DNA of 64,000 bases from Bacteroidota bacterium (GCA_018267725.1 JAFDXY010000023.1:1-64000); one strand, 5' to 3'. Positions 35,807-45,073 are shown, numbered from the stretch's first letter. Numbers and translations: made by a program. The notes: generated from the letters alone by a model not told the origin.

Positions 35807-38800
35807 TTATTTTTTCTGTAGTTTTTGTGTGCCTATATGTTTGCCTTCTGAATTGTAGATTACAATGTAGTAGCCATCTTTAGCTATATCTGTCATATTT
35901 ATATTTATTGAAGTGGAAACGTTGGCAATAACATTAGCCGTTTGTGTTTTTACTACTTGTCCCCATTGGCTTACCAATTTTATATTTACATTACCTGTTA
36001 TGGGCGAAGTAAATGTAACAGATGCATTATCTACAACAGGATTTGGGTAAACCGTAATAGGTGTTACAATTATTGCATTATTTGCAACTGAAATTACATT
36101 AACTGCTTTGGTTACACTATCCTTACAACCACTGCTTCCGGTAACAACTAATTTAACATTATAAATTCCTGTTGCTGTATATGTTTTTGTTGGATTGATT
36201 AAAGAAGATGTTGTTCCATCACCTAAATCCCAAGCGTAGGTCATCCAACCGCTATTAATGGTTGATGTGCTGATGAATGTATAACTGTTACCGTTTGCTG
36301 TGTTAGAAATAATATTAAAATCTGCATGTGGTTGTGCTCCGCCTTGCGATTGAATGGTTACAGATTTTGTTGAACTATTATTGTTAGCATCGGTTGCTGT
36401 TAATGTAATAGTATAGTTATTAGGATATAAATAATAGTGTGTTGGATTTTTTGCAGTTGATGTTGCACCGTCTCCAAAATTCCATAAATAATTTACAGTT
36501 GGTGCTCCGCCTGTTGTTGTGTTGGTAAATATAAATGCTTCGGCAGAATTAGTGCATCCGTTACGTGAGAATGTGAAGTCTGCAACCGGTGCTGCTGCTA
36601 CATTTACTACTTGTGTTGCAGTATCTTTACAAGTGCCTCTTCCGCTTACAACTAATTTTACATTATATGTTCCGCCATTTAAACTAATGGTTGGGTTACT
36701 TAAATTAGATGTTGTTCCGTTTCCAAAATCCCAAGCATAAGCAATTGGTCCTAATACAACAGTTGATGTACTTAAGAATGTATATTGCTGCCCGCTGCCT
36801 GTGTTAGTTAAAATATTAAACGAGGCATGAGGTTTATCTCCAATATATAATTGCCTTACTGTTTCAGAACTATTGCCATTGCAATCGGTAATTTTTAATA
36901 CTACATCATATTCTCCAAACTGAGTATATATTTTTTGTGCATCTCTTGTATAAGCATAAGTGCCATCTCCAAAATTCCATTGATAAGTTAATGCACAGCC
37001 ATTACATGCCGTAGTTGTATTGGTAAATATATAATTGTTATCTGTAATACATTGGCTGCTATCATTAACCGTAAAACTTGGCGTAGTGCATATTCCACCA
37101 CCGCCAGGTATAGTTATGGTAATAGTTTTGGTAATTGTGTCTTTACAGCCGCCATCACTAACTGCAGTTAATTTTACTGTATAAGTTCCGGGTGTAGAAT
37201 AAGTTTTGGTTGGATTGATATTTGAAGAAACTGTTCCATCTCCAAAATTCCACCAATAACTTGTTATATTACCCGATGCAATAGTTGACGTATTATTAAA
37301 AGTATAATTGTAAGTTGAATTAGCAACAGCATTAAAACCTGCAACAGGCTTAGCTCCTACAATTAATATTCTGGTAACGGTTGCCGAAACATTGTTTGCA
37401 TTTTTTACGGTTAAAGTTACATTGTATTGCCCCGGAGTATTGTATATTTTTTTAGGATATTCTGAACTTGAAGTTGTTCCATCTCCAAAATTCCATGTGT
37501 AAGTATAAGGCCCAACACTACCACCGGATTGATTGGTAAAAATAAAATTGTTAGCCGTAACACATTGGCAGAAATTATTAATATCAAAAGATGCAAACAA
37601 ACTATCTTTTATAATAATGTTTTGCGTAATACTATCCTTGCAACCATATACACTACCAATAGCTACTAATTTAACAGGATAAGTTCCATTGTTTGTAAAT
37701 AAATGGTTGGATTGAATATTGGTTGAAGTTGCACCATCTCCGTAACTCCATACATAACTTAAGGTGTCTGCTATAACATGGCTTGCATTTTCAAACGAAA
37801 TATTTTTATAATTATTTCTATCTGCACCATACACAAAACTTGCAGTAGGTGCAGGTTTTACGGTTACATTGTGTGTAACAGCATTAGTACAACCGTTATT
37901 TAATGTAACCACTAAAGTAACCGGATAAATATTAGCCGAATTGTAAACAGTAGTAGCGTTTTGATTGCTAACAAAATTTCCGTTACCCATATCCCACATA
38001 TAAGTGGCACTATTACTAACTGGTATAATTGAAGTATTGTTGAATGAAAATAAATTATTGGCAGATAAACAATATTCGGTTGAAGGGCTAACTGTAAATT
38101 GTGCTGTTGGAGATGCTAATACATGCACAGTTGTTGTGCTACTATCTTTATCTCCTTGGTTTGATGTTACAATTAATTTCACTGTATAATCTCCAATTGC
38201 AGTATAAGATTTTATTGGGTTAGCATCTGTTGAAGTTGTACCATCTCCAAAATTCCATAAATAACTTAAAGTACTTCCTGTTTTACCAATGCTGTTATTA
38301 GAGAATGTAAATTTATTTCCATTAAAACATTGTGTTGTTGGGCCTACACCAAAACCTACACCAAATACATTAGTACCAATGGTTATAGTTTTTGTTATAC
38401 TATCTGTACAACCTTTATTACTACTTGCTACAAGTGTTACATTATACACTCCATTTTTAGAATAAGTATTTGTTGGATTAAGATCTACCGCAGAATTATT
38501 ATCTCCAAAAAACCAATTATAATTTAATGTACCACTGCTAATGGTTGTACTATTGGTAAAATTTATTTTTTTGTTATTAATAGAATCGGTTGCAAATGAA
38601 AAATTTGCAGCTGGCATTGGGTTTACAACAATTTGTTTGCTAATAACAGCCGGACAAACATCATTAAATGTTCCTCTTAAAGTTACTGTATAATTGCCGG
38701 GTGCTAAATAACTTATAGATGGGTTTGTTTCGGTTGATGTAACGCCATTTCCAAAATCCCAAGTATATTTTAAACCACTAAATGCACCGTTTGATGTGTT

Positions 38801-39691
38801 GGTGAAATTAAATTTATTCCCTTTAAAACATTGCTCACTTGTAGGGTTTGCCGTAAAATTTACATTAGGAGAATTAACAACAAATACATGATAAGAAACA
38901 GAGTCTTGTTGATGGTCTTTATCTGTAATTACTAATTTAACTATATACTCTCCTGCAGTTGCGTAAGTTTTTGTAGGGTTAGTTTCTGTTGAAGTTGTTC
39001 CATCTCCAAAATTCCACAAATAAGTTAAACAACCACATTTTGATATAGAAATATTTGTGAAATGAAATAGGTTGTTAGTTATACATTGATTATCGTTATC
39101 AACAGTAAATCCGGGAATTATAGTAGTAGGCACTACCGGCGTTGTTGTTACGGTAACATTTGCTGTTGCTGTAGTTGAACAACCGTTGGCATTAGAAATA
39201 TTTAAATTAACTTGATAAGAACCTTGTGCAGCATAAGTTTTAGTAGGGCTAACTGTTGTTGAGGTTGTAGCATCTCCAAAATTCCAATTAAAAGAATTGC
39301 CTGTTGTACTTCCTGTATAAGTAAATATAAAATTATTGCCACTTAACTGTTGGGCATTGTTGTTAATGGTAAAAGTATTGGCAGGCACATCATTTACTGT
39401 TACGGTTGCGTTTTGTGTAGTTGTACCTGAGCCATTTGTTACTGCATAAGAAATAATTACATTGCCTGCTGCTATACCGCTTACCAACCCATTATTAGAA
39501 ACAGTTGCAATATTTGTGTTTGATGAACTCCAAACACCGCCTTGTGTTGCATCGGCTAATTGAGTGGTTGAATTTTTACATACAGTAGTTGTGCCTGTTA
39601 TGTTTGCCACTACAGGTACCTGTGCTTTAACAAATAAAACACTTGTTACAAAAAACACTAAGCAATAAAAATGTAAAAATTTTAATCCCAT
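35807..39691 (-). CDS. T9SS type A secreted protein with Big_2-like domain and about 13 PKD repeats
   Basis: A 1294-aa cell-surface protein. Signal peptide at residues 1-24 (cleavage near VKAQ). Next a Big_2-like domain (TQGGVWSSSNTNIATVSNNG, VSGIAAGNVIISY), then about 13 PKD units with cores such as FNWNFGDA, YLWNFGDG, YTWDFGNG, YVWSYGDG, YWWNFGDG and YAWDLGDG. Many units open with a Cys pair (NQCITNN, EQCFKGN, TQCFNGN, CQCVTAN, SQCITDN), so disulfides are likely. The C-terminus is a type A sorting domain starting ITVYPNPVVDNASVTF and ending in a short basic tail. It is probably an adhesin or surface-matrix component; the unit style matches the 747-aa protein at 15836. Confidence 0.88.
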   Translation of the reverse strand: MGLKFLHFYCLVFFVTSVLFVKAQVPVVANITGTTTVCKNSTTQLADATQGGVWSSSNTNIATVSNNGLVSGIAAGNVIISYAVTNGSGTTTQNATVTVNDVPANTFTINNNAQQLSGNNFIFTYTGSTTGNSFNWNFGDATTSTTVSPTKTYAAQGSYQVNLNISNANGCSTTATANVTVTTTPVVPTTIIPGFTVDNDNQCITNNLFHFTNISISKCGCLTYLWNFGDGTTSTETNPTKTYATAGEYIVKLVITDKDHQQDSVSYHVFVVNSPNVNFTANPTSEQCFKGNKFNFTNTSNGAFSGLKYTWDFGNGVTSTETNPSISYLAPGNYTVTLRGTFNDVCPAVISKQIVVNPMPAANFSFATDSINNKKINFTNSTTISSGTLNYNWFFGDNNSAVDLNPTNTYSKNGVYNVTLVASSNKGCTDSITKTITIGTNVFGVGFGVGPTTQCFNGNKFTFSNNSIGKTGSTLSYLWNFGDGTTSTDANPIKSYTAIGDYTVKLIVTSNQGDKDSSTTTVHVLASPTAQFTVSPSTEYCLSANNLFSFNNTSIIPVSNSATYMWDMGNGNFVSNQNATTVYNSANIYPVTLVVTLNNGCTNAVTHNVTVKPAPTASFVYGADRNNYKNISFENASHVIADTLSYVWSYGDGATSTNIQSNHLFTNNGTYPVKLVAIGSVYGCKDSITQNIIIKDSLFASFDINNFCQCVTANNFIFTNQSGGSVGPYTYTWNFGDGTTSSSEYPKKIYNTPGQYNVTLTVKNANNVSATVTRILIVGAKPVAGFNAVANSTYNYTFNNTSTIASGNITSYWWNFGDGTVSSNINPTKTYSTPGTYTVKLTAVSDGGCKDTITKTITITIPGGGGICTTPSFTVNDSSQCITDNNYIFTNTTTACNGCALTYQWNFGDGTYAYTRDAQKIYTQFGEYDVVLKITDCNGNSSETVRQLYIGDKPHASFNILTNTGSGQQYTFLSTSTVVLGPIAYAWDFGNGTTSNLSNPTISLNGGTYNVKLVVSGRGTCKDTATQVVNVAAAPVADFTFSRNGCTNSAEAFIFTNTTTGGAPTVNYLWNFGDGATSTAKNPTHYYLYPNNYTITLTATDANNNSSTKSVTIQSQGGAQPHADFNIISNTANGNSYTFISTSTINSGWMTYAWDLGDGTTSSLINPTKTYTATGIYNVKLVVTGSSGCKDSVTKAVNVISVANNAIIVTPITVYPNPVVDNASVTFTSPITGNVNIKLVSQWGQVVKTQTANVIANVSTSININMTDIAKDGYYIVIYNSEGKHIGTQKLQKK

Positions 39692-39758
39692 TTGAAAATT
39701 TGATACGGCTTAAAATGGGATATTGAAGATTAAGTAAGAGAACCCAAGTGATAACTGC

Positions 39759-39766
39759 CAAATGTA
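39759..39766 (-). promoter_or_regulatory. Candidate -7 element of the 1294-aa PKD protein gene
   Basis: On the minus strand TACATTTG matches TAnnTTTG; no TTG at -33. It lies about 70 bp before the start codon, with a palindrome at 39799-39820 upstream of it. Confidence 0.4.
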
Positions 39767-39798
39767 AAACGATTTTTTTAGAAATAACGTATATCTCT

Positions 39799-39820
39799 GT
39801 TTCATTTTATAAAATGAAAC
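39799..39820. other. 22-bp perfect palindrome (operator or hairpin)
   Basis: GTTTCATTTTA followed directly by its complement TAAAATGAAAC. It lies 15 bp after the stop of the AraC-type gene and about 45 bp upstream of the candidate -7 element of the next gene. There is no T run on the minus strand, which makes a plain terminator less likely than an operator. Confidence 0.45.
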
Positions 39821-39834
39821 ATTCTATTCAGAAA

Positions 39835-41109
39835 TTATTCAGATTTTGAAAACTTTTTAAGATAATCTGAAGGTGTTTGCCCCGTAAATTTTGTAAATGC
39901 TCTAAAAAATGTGGCTCTTGAACTAAAGCCCGCTTCTTTTGCTAAACCATCTAAAGTAAGTTGCTGACTTTCGGGCGTCAGCATTTTTTCTTTTAAATAT
40001 TCAACCCTGTAACGGTTAATAAAATCATTAAAGTTTACTCTGTATTCTGTGTTTATGATAATTGAAAGATGATGACGAGGAATATTTATGGCATTGGCAA
40101 CATCTTTTAAATTACAACCGTGGGTTAAAAAAATCATTTTTTCTGCCATTAAGGTTTCAAGTTTTTGTTTGTATTCAAAAACTTTTTCTGGCGTAAGTGA
40201 AAATATTTTAGTTTCATCTTCAACCTCTTCTCCCCCGTTTTCTTCTAAAGTTAATGCTTGAGCAATTTCTTTTGTTGGTGCAATTTCTTGGGCAAATATT
40301 TGTTGCACATTAATGGTTGTTGAAATAGTATTTTTTTGTTTATCAAGTGTATAAAAAACAATATTCCCCATCATTCCAAATAATATTTTGGGATGAAAAA
40401 ATAAGTATAAGAGAATGGTAAGAAACGATAAACACAAACCATATTCTGCAATTAGTATAATATTATTAATTGAAACATTTGTTATAAAAATTGATAATAT
40501 GTTTGCAAACACATAACAAGCAATAAAAGCAGTTATAAGTATGGTAAACGTTTTAAGCCAACCAAAAATATCTTTATAAACATTAGGTGCAGTAACTATT
40601 TCTATAAGCCATTCTTTTATTAAACGCCATTGTGCAATAAGATAAAATATTACCAAAATAATTTTAAGTGTTGTTAAAACATATAATGGCAAAAGCATAT
40701 CTGTTTCTGCAAAATGATATGAGAAATTTACATTGGCATTGTTTATAGAAACAAGTTTGTTATTTGCATTTGTAATAAAATATTTTAAGTAGCATAAAAT
40801 GCTTAGCACAAACGGAATAAAATGAATCCAATCTTTTGTTCTGAAACGAACATTCCCTTTTAAAAAACTTCTTACATATAAATAAGCTGTGGGTGCAATT
40901 AAATATTGAAAAGGTAAAAACAACGCATATAATACAGGAAACTTTAAAAACAAATGTGCATTTAAGCCTGCTAAATGAAGTAAAAACAAAGCACTGCTTA
41001 ATAAACAAACAGCTAACAGTTTATTAGCTTTTTTTTGATGTTTATTTATAAAAGCTAAAGTAAAAAAAAATAAAAGTCCTAAAAACGCACAAGCAAAAAA
41101 AAGTTTCAT
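39835..41109 (-). CDS. Membrane-bound AraC-family transcriptional regulator
   Basis: A 424-aa regulator. The first about 240 residues form roughly seven hydrophobic helices (for example FFACAFLGLLFFFTLAFI, LFLKFPVLYALFLPFQYL, WIHFIPFVLSILCYLKYF, LIAEYGLCLSFLTILLYLFF). A linker with EENGGEEVEDETKIFSL leads to a C-terminal AraC helix-turn-helix: NLKDVANAINIPRHHLSIII, then DGLAKEAGFSSRATFFRAF and FTKFTGQTPSDYLKKF. It likely senses a membrane or external signal. It begins 11 bp after the amino-acid permease stop, so the two should be co-transcribed. Confidence 0.87.
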   Translation of the reverse strand: MKLFFACAFLGLLFFFTLAFINKHQKKANKLLAVCLLSSALFLLHLAGLNAHLFLKFPVLYALFLPFQYLIAPTAYLYVRSFLKGNVRFRTKDWIHFIPFVLSILCYLKYFITNANNKLVSINNANVNFSYHFAETDMLLPLYVLTTLKIILVIFYLIAQWRLIKEWLIEIVTAPNVYKDIFGWLKTFTILITAFIACYVFANILSIFITNVSINNIILIAEYGLCLSFLTILLYLFFHPKILFGMMGNIVFYTLDKQKNTISTTINVQQIFAQEIAPTKEIAQALTLEENGGEEVEDETKIFSLTPEKVFEYKQKLETLMAEKMIFLTHGCNLKDVANAINIPRHHLSIIINTEYRVNFNDFINRYRVEYLKEKMLTPESQQLTLDGLAKEAGFSSRATFFRAFTKFTGQTPSDYLKKFSKSE

Positions 41110-41120
41110 GCAGGCAAATT

Positions 41121-42788
41121 TTATTGCATATTTAATTTACTGTTTCTTTTTCCGTAAAGAAAATAAATAATAAGTCCTACTGCCATCCAACCAAAAAATA
41201 CCATCCAACTTTTTGATGGAATTTCTATCATTAAATACAAACAACATAATACACCTAAAATGGGTATTAATGAATGTTTTTTTATAAATGTGTAAATAGA
41301 AATAATAACAGCCAATACAATAAAAATAAGGAACAATATTTCTTGTTGATTTTCTTTGCCCATATTATTTACAGCATCTACAATTCTTTGTTTAGATAAA
41401 TAAATAAAAAGTGTGGTAAGTGTTGGTATAATCCATTTCCCGTTTATAAATGGTATGCGAAATTTGTTTCCATTTGCTGCTAATTTAGGTAAGAATAAAA
41501 CACCACCGCAAACCAATACAAATGCAAATAAAGTTCCTATGCTTGTTAAATCGGTCATTAATTTATCATCAACAAATAAAACAGGTATTCCAACAATAAA
41601 ACCGGTTATAATAGTTGCAAAACCCGGTGTTAAAAATTTAGGATGTACGGTACTGAATTTTTTAGGAAGTAAACCATCTCTGCCCATACTCATCCAAATT
41701 CTTGGTTGCCCAATTTGAAACACCAATAATACACTTGTTGCAGCAATAACGGCACTTACTGAAATTATAAACCCAATTTTATGCATATTAATTTTATTAA
41801 ATACATAAGCAAGCGGGTCTGCAACGCCATCAAACTCTTTATAATTTACCATTCCGGTTATTACCAATGTTGTAACTACATAAATAACTGTACAAATAAG
41901 TAGTGAATAAATCATTCCTCTTGGCAAATCTCTTTGCGGATTTTTACATTCTTCTGCCGTTGTAGAAATAGCATCAAAACCAATGTAGGCAAAGAATACA
42001 GATGATACACCTTTTAAAACTCCCGACATTCCGTTAGGTAAAAACGGACTCCAATTACTAAAAGTATCTTTAGAAAAAATAACCCAACAACCAATGGCTG
42101 CAATAAAAACAAGTACCACAATTTTTAAGCCTACCATAAAATTGGCACTGCGTTTACTTTCACTAATCCCTACATAAGCAAGCATGGTAATTAAACCAAC
42201 AATAATAAATGCAGGAAGATTAATAATAAATTTAAAACCTAAAAAATCGGGTGCATGTGTGTAAACCAAATCGGTTAAAGGCTTGCCGTTTGCAACAGCA
42301 TCGGTATAAGCAATTTTTGCAGTTTGATAACCAATGGTAAGCCAATCGGGTAAATTAATATTTATTGCTTTTAAAATATTATTAAAGTAGGCACTCCAAG
42401 ATATACCAACAACCACGTTGCCAATGGCATATTCTAAAATTAAAGCCCAGCCAATAACCCATGCAACAATTTCTCCGAATGTAACATACGAGTACGTGTA
42501 TGCACTACCCGAAACAGGTACACGGCTTGCAAATTCTGCATAACATAAAGCCGTAAAACCACAAGTAATAGCTGTTATTAAAAAAAGAAAAATTACACCC
42601 GGTCCTCCATTAAATGCTGCAGTACCTATGGTAGAAAAAATGCCTGCTCCTATTACCGCTGCAATGCCCATAAAAGTAAGGTCTTTAACACCTAATACTT
42701 TTTTTAAATGTGTACCATGTCCATCGGTTAAACCAGCTTCGGCTTCTGCAACAATTTTATCTAAAGATTTTTTTCGGAAAAGCGACAT
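41121..42788 (-). CDS. APC-superfamily amino-acid permease
   Basis: A 555-aa inner-membrane transporter with about 12-14 helices. The soluble N-terminus ends KVLGVKDLTFMGIAAVIGAGIFSTIG, whose GIGAVIGAGIF-like turn is the APC signature. Further family stretches are YAEFASRVPVSGSAYTYSY, FGEIVAWVIGWALILEYAIG, and FFAYIGFDAISTTAEECKNP. It most resembles cationic or broad amino-acid permeases (YfnA/CAT group). Substrate is not decidable from sequence. It lies between the polyprenyl synthase and the membrane-bound AraC-type gene in a probable operon. Confidence 0.9.
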   Translation of the reverse strand: MSLFRKKSLDKIVAEAEAGLTDGHGTHLKKVLGVKDLTFMGIAAVIGAGIFSTIGTAAFNGGPGVIFLFLITAITCGFTALCYAEFASRVPVSGSAYTYSYVTFGEIVAWVIGWALILEYAIGNVVVGISWSAYFNNILKAININLPDWLTIGYQTAKIAYTDAVANGKPLTDLVYTHAPDFLGFKFIINLPAFIIVGLITMLAYVGISESKRSANFMVGLKIVVLVFIAAIGCWVIFSKDTFSNWSPFLPNGMSGVLKGVSSVFFAYIGFDAISTTAEECKNPQRDLPRGMIYSLLICTVIYVVTTLVITGMVNYKEFDGVADPLAYVFNKINMHKIGFIISVSAVIAATSVLLVFQIGQPRIWMSMGRDGLLPKKFSTVHPKFLTPGFATIITGFIVGIPVLFVDDKLMTDLTSIGTLFAFVLVCGGVLFLPKLAANGNKFRIPFINGKWIIPTLTTLFIYLSKQRIVDAVNNMGKENQQEILFLIFIVLAVIISIYTFIKKHSLIPILGVLCCLYLMIEIPSKSWMVFFGWMAVGLIIYFLYGKRNSKLNMQ

Positions 42789-42827
42789 GCAATTTATTTT
42801 GGTTATGATTGGAAGATAAATAATTTA

Positions 42828-43793
42828 TTAATAATCGCGTTGAATTAAAAATTCTGCTAATTCTAATAACGGTTTTTTACGCACTGAAACTACGGCAATA
42901 TCATGCAAATGTTTTAATGCTATTTGAAAATATTTTTCTTTCAACTCATTTGCCCATGCATCAACATTACAATCTTTATATATTTTCAAAACTTTTTCAA
43001 CTTTATTTTCAGCATTATTTTTTATTAAGAATTGAAGTTCTTGTTTTTGCTGATTGTTGGCGGTTGCCAATGCATACAATAACAAAAAAGTTTTTTTATT
43101 TTGACGAATATCTCCACCAACATCTTTCCCGAATTTTTCAGGGTTTCCAAATGCATCTAAATAATCATCTTGTATTTGAAAAGCTATACCAAGGTTTTTT
43201 CCAAACTCATACAAATGCTTGCAATTGCCCTCACTTGCACCACCAATTATTGCACCCATTTCTAGACTTGCAGCCAACAGCACCGATGTTTTTAAAGAAA
43301 TCATATTTATATAATCATCCAATAAAACATTTTCTTCTTTTTCAAAATCCATATCTAATTGTTGTCCTTCGCAAACTTCTCTTGCTGTTTTATTAAATAA
43401 TTGTAAAATGTGTGGAAGATAGTTATTGCTTATTTTATTAATATGTTCATAACAATAAATTAGTAATACATCTCCACTTAATAAAGCGGTATTGGCTCCG
43501 TATTTTTTATGTACTGTTTCTAAACCTCGGCGTAAACTTGCAGCATCCATTATATCATCGTGTATTAAAGAAAAGTTGTGAAAATATTCAATTGCCATTG
43601 CTGCATGATAGGCGTTATTGGTTATATCATCAAACAACTCATTTCCCATTAAACATAGTACAGGCCTTATTCTTTTACCACTACTTGCTAAAAAATAATT
43701 TAATGGCTCGTATAGCGATGCAGGTTTATTATTAAATATATAATTTGAAAAATGGTGGTTGAATTTTTCTGTAAGCTCTTTAAACGATTGCAT
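42828..43793 (-). CDS. Polyprenyl (geranylgeranyl-type) diphosphate synthase
   Basis: A 321-aa trans-isoprenyl diphosphate synthase that extends allylic diphosphates with IPP. GKRIRPVLCLM comes first; the first Asp-rich motif is HDDIMDAA (DDxxD at 79-83), followed by LRRGLETVHKKYG. The second Asp-rich motif is IQDDYLDAFGNPEKFGKDVGGDI. Product chain length cannot be told from sequence alone; GGPP-, octaprenyl- and farnesyl-type are all possible. It is the first gene of a leftward unit with the permease (39 bp apart). Confidence 0.9.
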   Translation of the reverse strand: MQSFKELTEKFNHHFSNYIFNNKPASLYEPLNYFLASSGKRIRPVLCLMGNELFDDITNNAYHAAMAIEYFHNFSLIHDDIMDAASLRRGLETVHKKYGANTALLSGDVLLIYCYEHINKISNNYLPHILQLFNKTAREVCEGQQLDMDFEKEENVLLDDYINMISLKTSVLLAASLEMGAIIGGASEGNCKHLYEFGKNLGIAFQIQDDYLDAFGNPEKFGKDVGGDIRQNKKTFLLLYALATANNQQKQELQFLIKNNAENKVEKVLKIYKDCNVDAWANELKEKYFQIALKHLHDIAVVSVRKKPLLELAEFLIQRDY

Positions 43794-43884
43794 AAAACAA
43801 ACATAAACAGAAATGATAACACTATAATATTTTTATAACAAAAATTGGCATAGTTTTACTTTGTATCAATGCTAAATTTAACTT

Positions 43885-44352
43885 ATGAAGAAAATAATTT
43901 TTATTGCTGCTTGCTTTTTAATTTTTACTACTGCTTTAAATGCTCAAAGTATTAATACGGGCAGCTCTTACAAAACTGCTGTTGGTGTTAAAGTTTTTGA
44001 TGGCGGTGGAGTTTCAGTAAAAACATTTGTAAAAAACAATACTGCTATTGAAGGCTTATTGTATTTCTGGAATAAGGGTACAAGAATTACAGGTTTATAT
44101 GAAATTCATGGAGATATTAACGGAGCCGAAGGTTTAAAATGGTATGTTGGACCCGGTGCACATTTGGCATTTTATAATACAAGTTATGGCGGCGGTGCCG
44201 TAATTGGTGTAGATGGTGTATTAGGATTAGATTATAAAATAAATGGAGTGCCTTTAAATATTTCTTTTGATTGGAATCCGAATATAGATTTTGGCAGCAC
44301 CAATGGTTTTAATGCAGGTGCAGGTGGTTTGGGAATACGTTATACTTTTTAA
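43885..44352 (+). CDS. Small outer-membrane beta-barrel-like protein
   Basis: A 155-aa exported protein. Signal peptide MKKIIFIAACFLIFTTALNAQ; the rest alternates small and aromatic residues (FVKNNTAIEGLLYFWNK, GLKWYVGPGAHLAFYNTSYG, PLNISFDWNPNIDFGSTNG) and ends in GGLGIRYTF, a final aromatic typical of outer-membrane barrels. It resembles small Bacteroidota beta-barrel proteins of unknown role. It is divergent from the polyprenyl synthase and followed by the repeat region. Confidence 0.7.
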   Translation: MKKIIFIAACFLIFTTALNAQSINTGSSYKTAVGVKVFDGGGVSVKTFVKNNTAIEGLLYFWNKGTRITGLYEIHGDINGAEGLKWYVGPGAHLAFYNTSYGGGAVIGVDGVLGLDYKINGVPLNISFDWNPNIDFGSTNGFNAGAGGLGIRYTF

Positions 44353-44381
44353 AATATTTTTTATTTTTATTTTGATTATAC

Positions 44382-44648
44382 TCTCGTCATTGCGAGGAGC
44401 GAATGCGACGTGGCAATCTGTTTTTTATAAGAACGTTTTTTCGAGGAAGTGAGATGTTTTATTTCTGCTTATTACTTGCATTATGAGATGTCTCGACAAG
44501 CTCGACATGACAGAATCGTCTTTTCGAGCGGAGCTCCGAATATCGGAGTGAAACGAGAAATCTGTTGAATTTATTTAAGGAGATTTCTCTACCGCCAAAG
44601 CGGTATCGAAATGACGGAAAAACTGAAATAACTTATCTTATTCACAAA
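44382..44648. repeat. Composite repeat, copy A (about 267 bp)
   Basis: Starts TCTCGTCATTGCGAGGAGCG and ends in CTTATTCACAAAA next to a terminator stem. It contains several palindromic blocks such as TACCGC-n4-GCGGTA and CTCGACAAGCTCGACATGAC. A near-identical direct copy lies at 47885-48154. It fills most of the gap between the small barrel gene and the PID-CTERM gene. Confidence 0.9.
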
Positions 44649-44653
44649 ACAAA

Positions 44654-44685
44654 ACATCCCGAAAGTTGTTAAACCTTCGGGATGT
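44654..44685 (-). terminator. Rho-independent terminator after the PID-CTERM gene
   Basis: ACATCCCGAA (44654-44663) and TTCGGGATGT (44676-44685) form a perfect 10-bp stem; on the minus strand it is followed by TTTGTTTTG, so it ends the minus-strand PID-CTERM transcript. Confidence 0.8.
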
Positions 44686-44700
44686 TGTACTTTATATACC

Positions 44701-44756
44701 CTAATTACTAACTACTAATTACTAATTACTAACTACTAACTACTAACTACTAATTA
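44701..44756. repeat. Heptanucleotide array (8 units of CTAAYTA)
   Basis: Eight contiguous 7-bp units, CTAATTA or CTAACTA. The last unit supplies the stop codon of the PID-CTERM gene (TTA at 44754-44756). Confidence 0.92.
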
Positions 44757-44972
44757 CTCCCCACTCTTCTTCCTCATTTCTCTAACTTTCTTTACACCAT
44801 AACCTGCTCCGGCTGCAATTAATAAACTTAATCCGCCATCTATCGGTGCATCAGAATCTATACCTCCTGGTATTCCAGGATCATCCGCATGTGCCAAATT
44901 GGTTAATATCAACATAAAAACCAATAAAGTAATTATTTTTTCTGTTTGAGTTATATTGAATATTTTTTTCAT
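44754..44972 (-). CDS. PID-CTERM protein (sorting-signal mini-protein)
   Basis: A 72-aa protein consisting of an N-terminal signal segment (KIITLLVFMLILTNLAHA), a short Asp/Pro/Gly linker (DDPGIPGGIDSDAP) and a C-terminal PID-CTERM tail: PIDGGLSLLIAAGAGYGVKK plus a basic end. This tripartite tail resembles exosortase-type sorting signals found in Bacteroidota; the processing enzyme is not in the window. The start was placed at MKKIFN (44972); an in-frame ATG at 45020 would read through a heptamer repeat and is unlikely. The gene follows a T9SS cargo gene in the same direction, 102 bp apart. Confidence 0.8.
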   Translation of the reverse strand: MKKIFNITQTEKIITLLVFMLILTNLAHADDPGIPGGIDSDAPIDGGLSLLIAAGAGYGVKKVREMRKKSGE

Positions 44973-45001
44973 ATTTTGTTTTGTTTGAGTGTTTGTAATT
45001 T

Positions 45002-45027
45002 GTGAATCGTGAATCGTCAATCGTGAG
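45002..45027. repeat. Heptanucleotide array (GAATCGT-type units)
   Basis: GAATCGT, GAATCGT, CAATCGT and a partial unit, upstream of the PID-CTERM start. Related 7-bp units flank the four-helix-bundle gene at 61 kb. Confidence 0.75.
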
Positions 45028-45034
45028 TTTTTTA

Positions 45035-45069
45035 CTATCTACTAACTACTAACTACTATCTACTATCTA
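45035..45069. repeat. Heptanucleotide array (5 units of CTAWCTA type)
   Basis: CTATCTA, CTAACTA, CTAACTA, CTATCTA, CTATCTA just past the stop codon of the T9SS cargo gene; same unit family as 44701-44756. Confidence 0.9.
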
Positions 45070-45073
45070 CTCA

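Noticed and set aside
44382-44648. Composite repeat as a non-autonomous transposon (MITE)
   Set aside because: No terminal inverted repeats or target-site duplication were seen at the ends; it looks like a cluster of REP-like palindromes beside terminators. It is reported as a repeat only.
44701-44756. Regular short repeats that could suggest a CRISPR array
   Set aside because: The unit is 7 bp with no unique spacers and no cas gene nearby; it is a heptanucleotide tandem repeat.
44973-45020. Longer start for the PID-CTERM protein
   Set aside because: The extra 16 codons read through a heptamer repeat and precede a normal signal peptide start; MKKIFN at 44972 is preferred.
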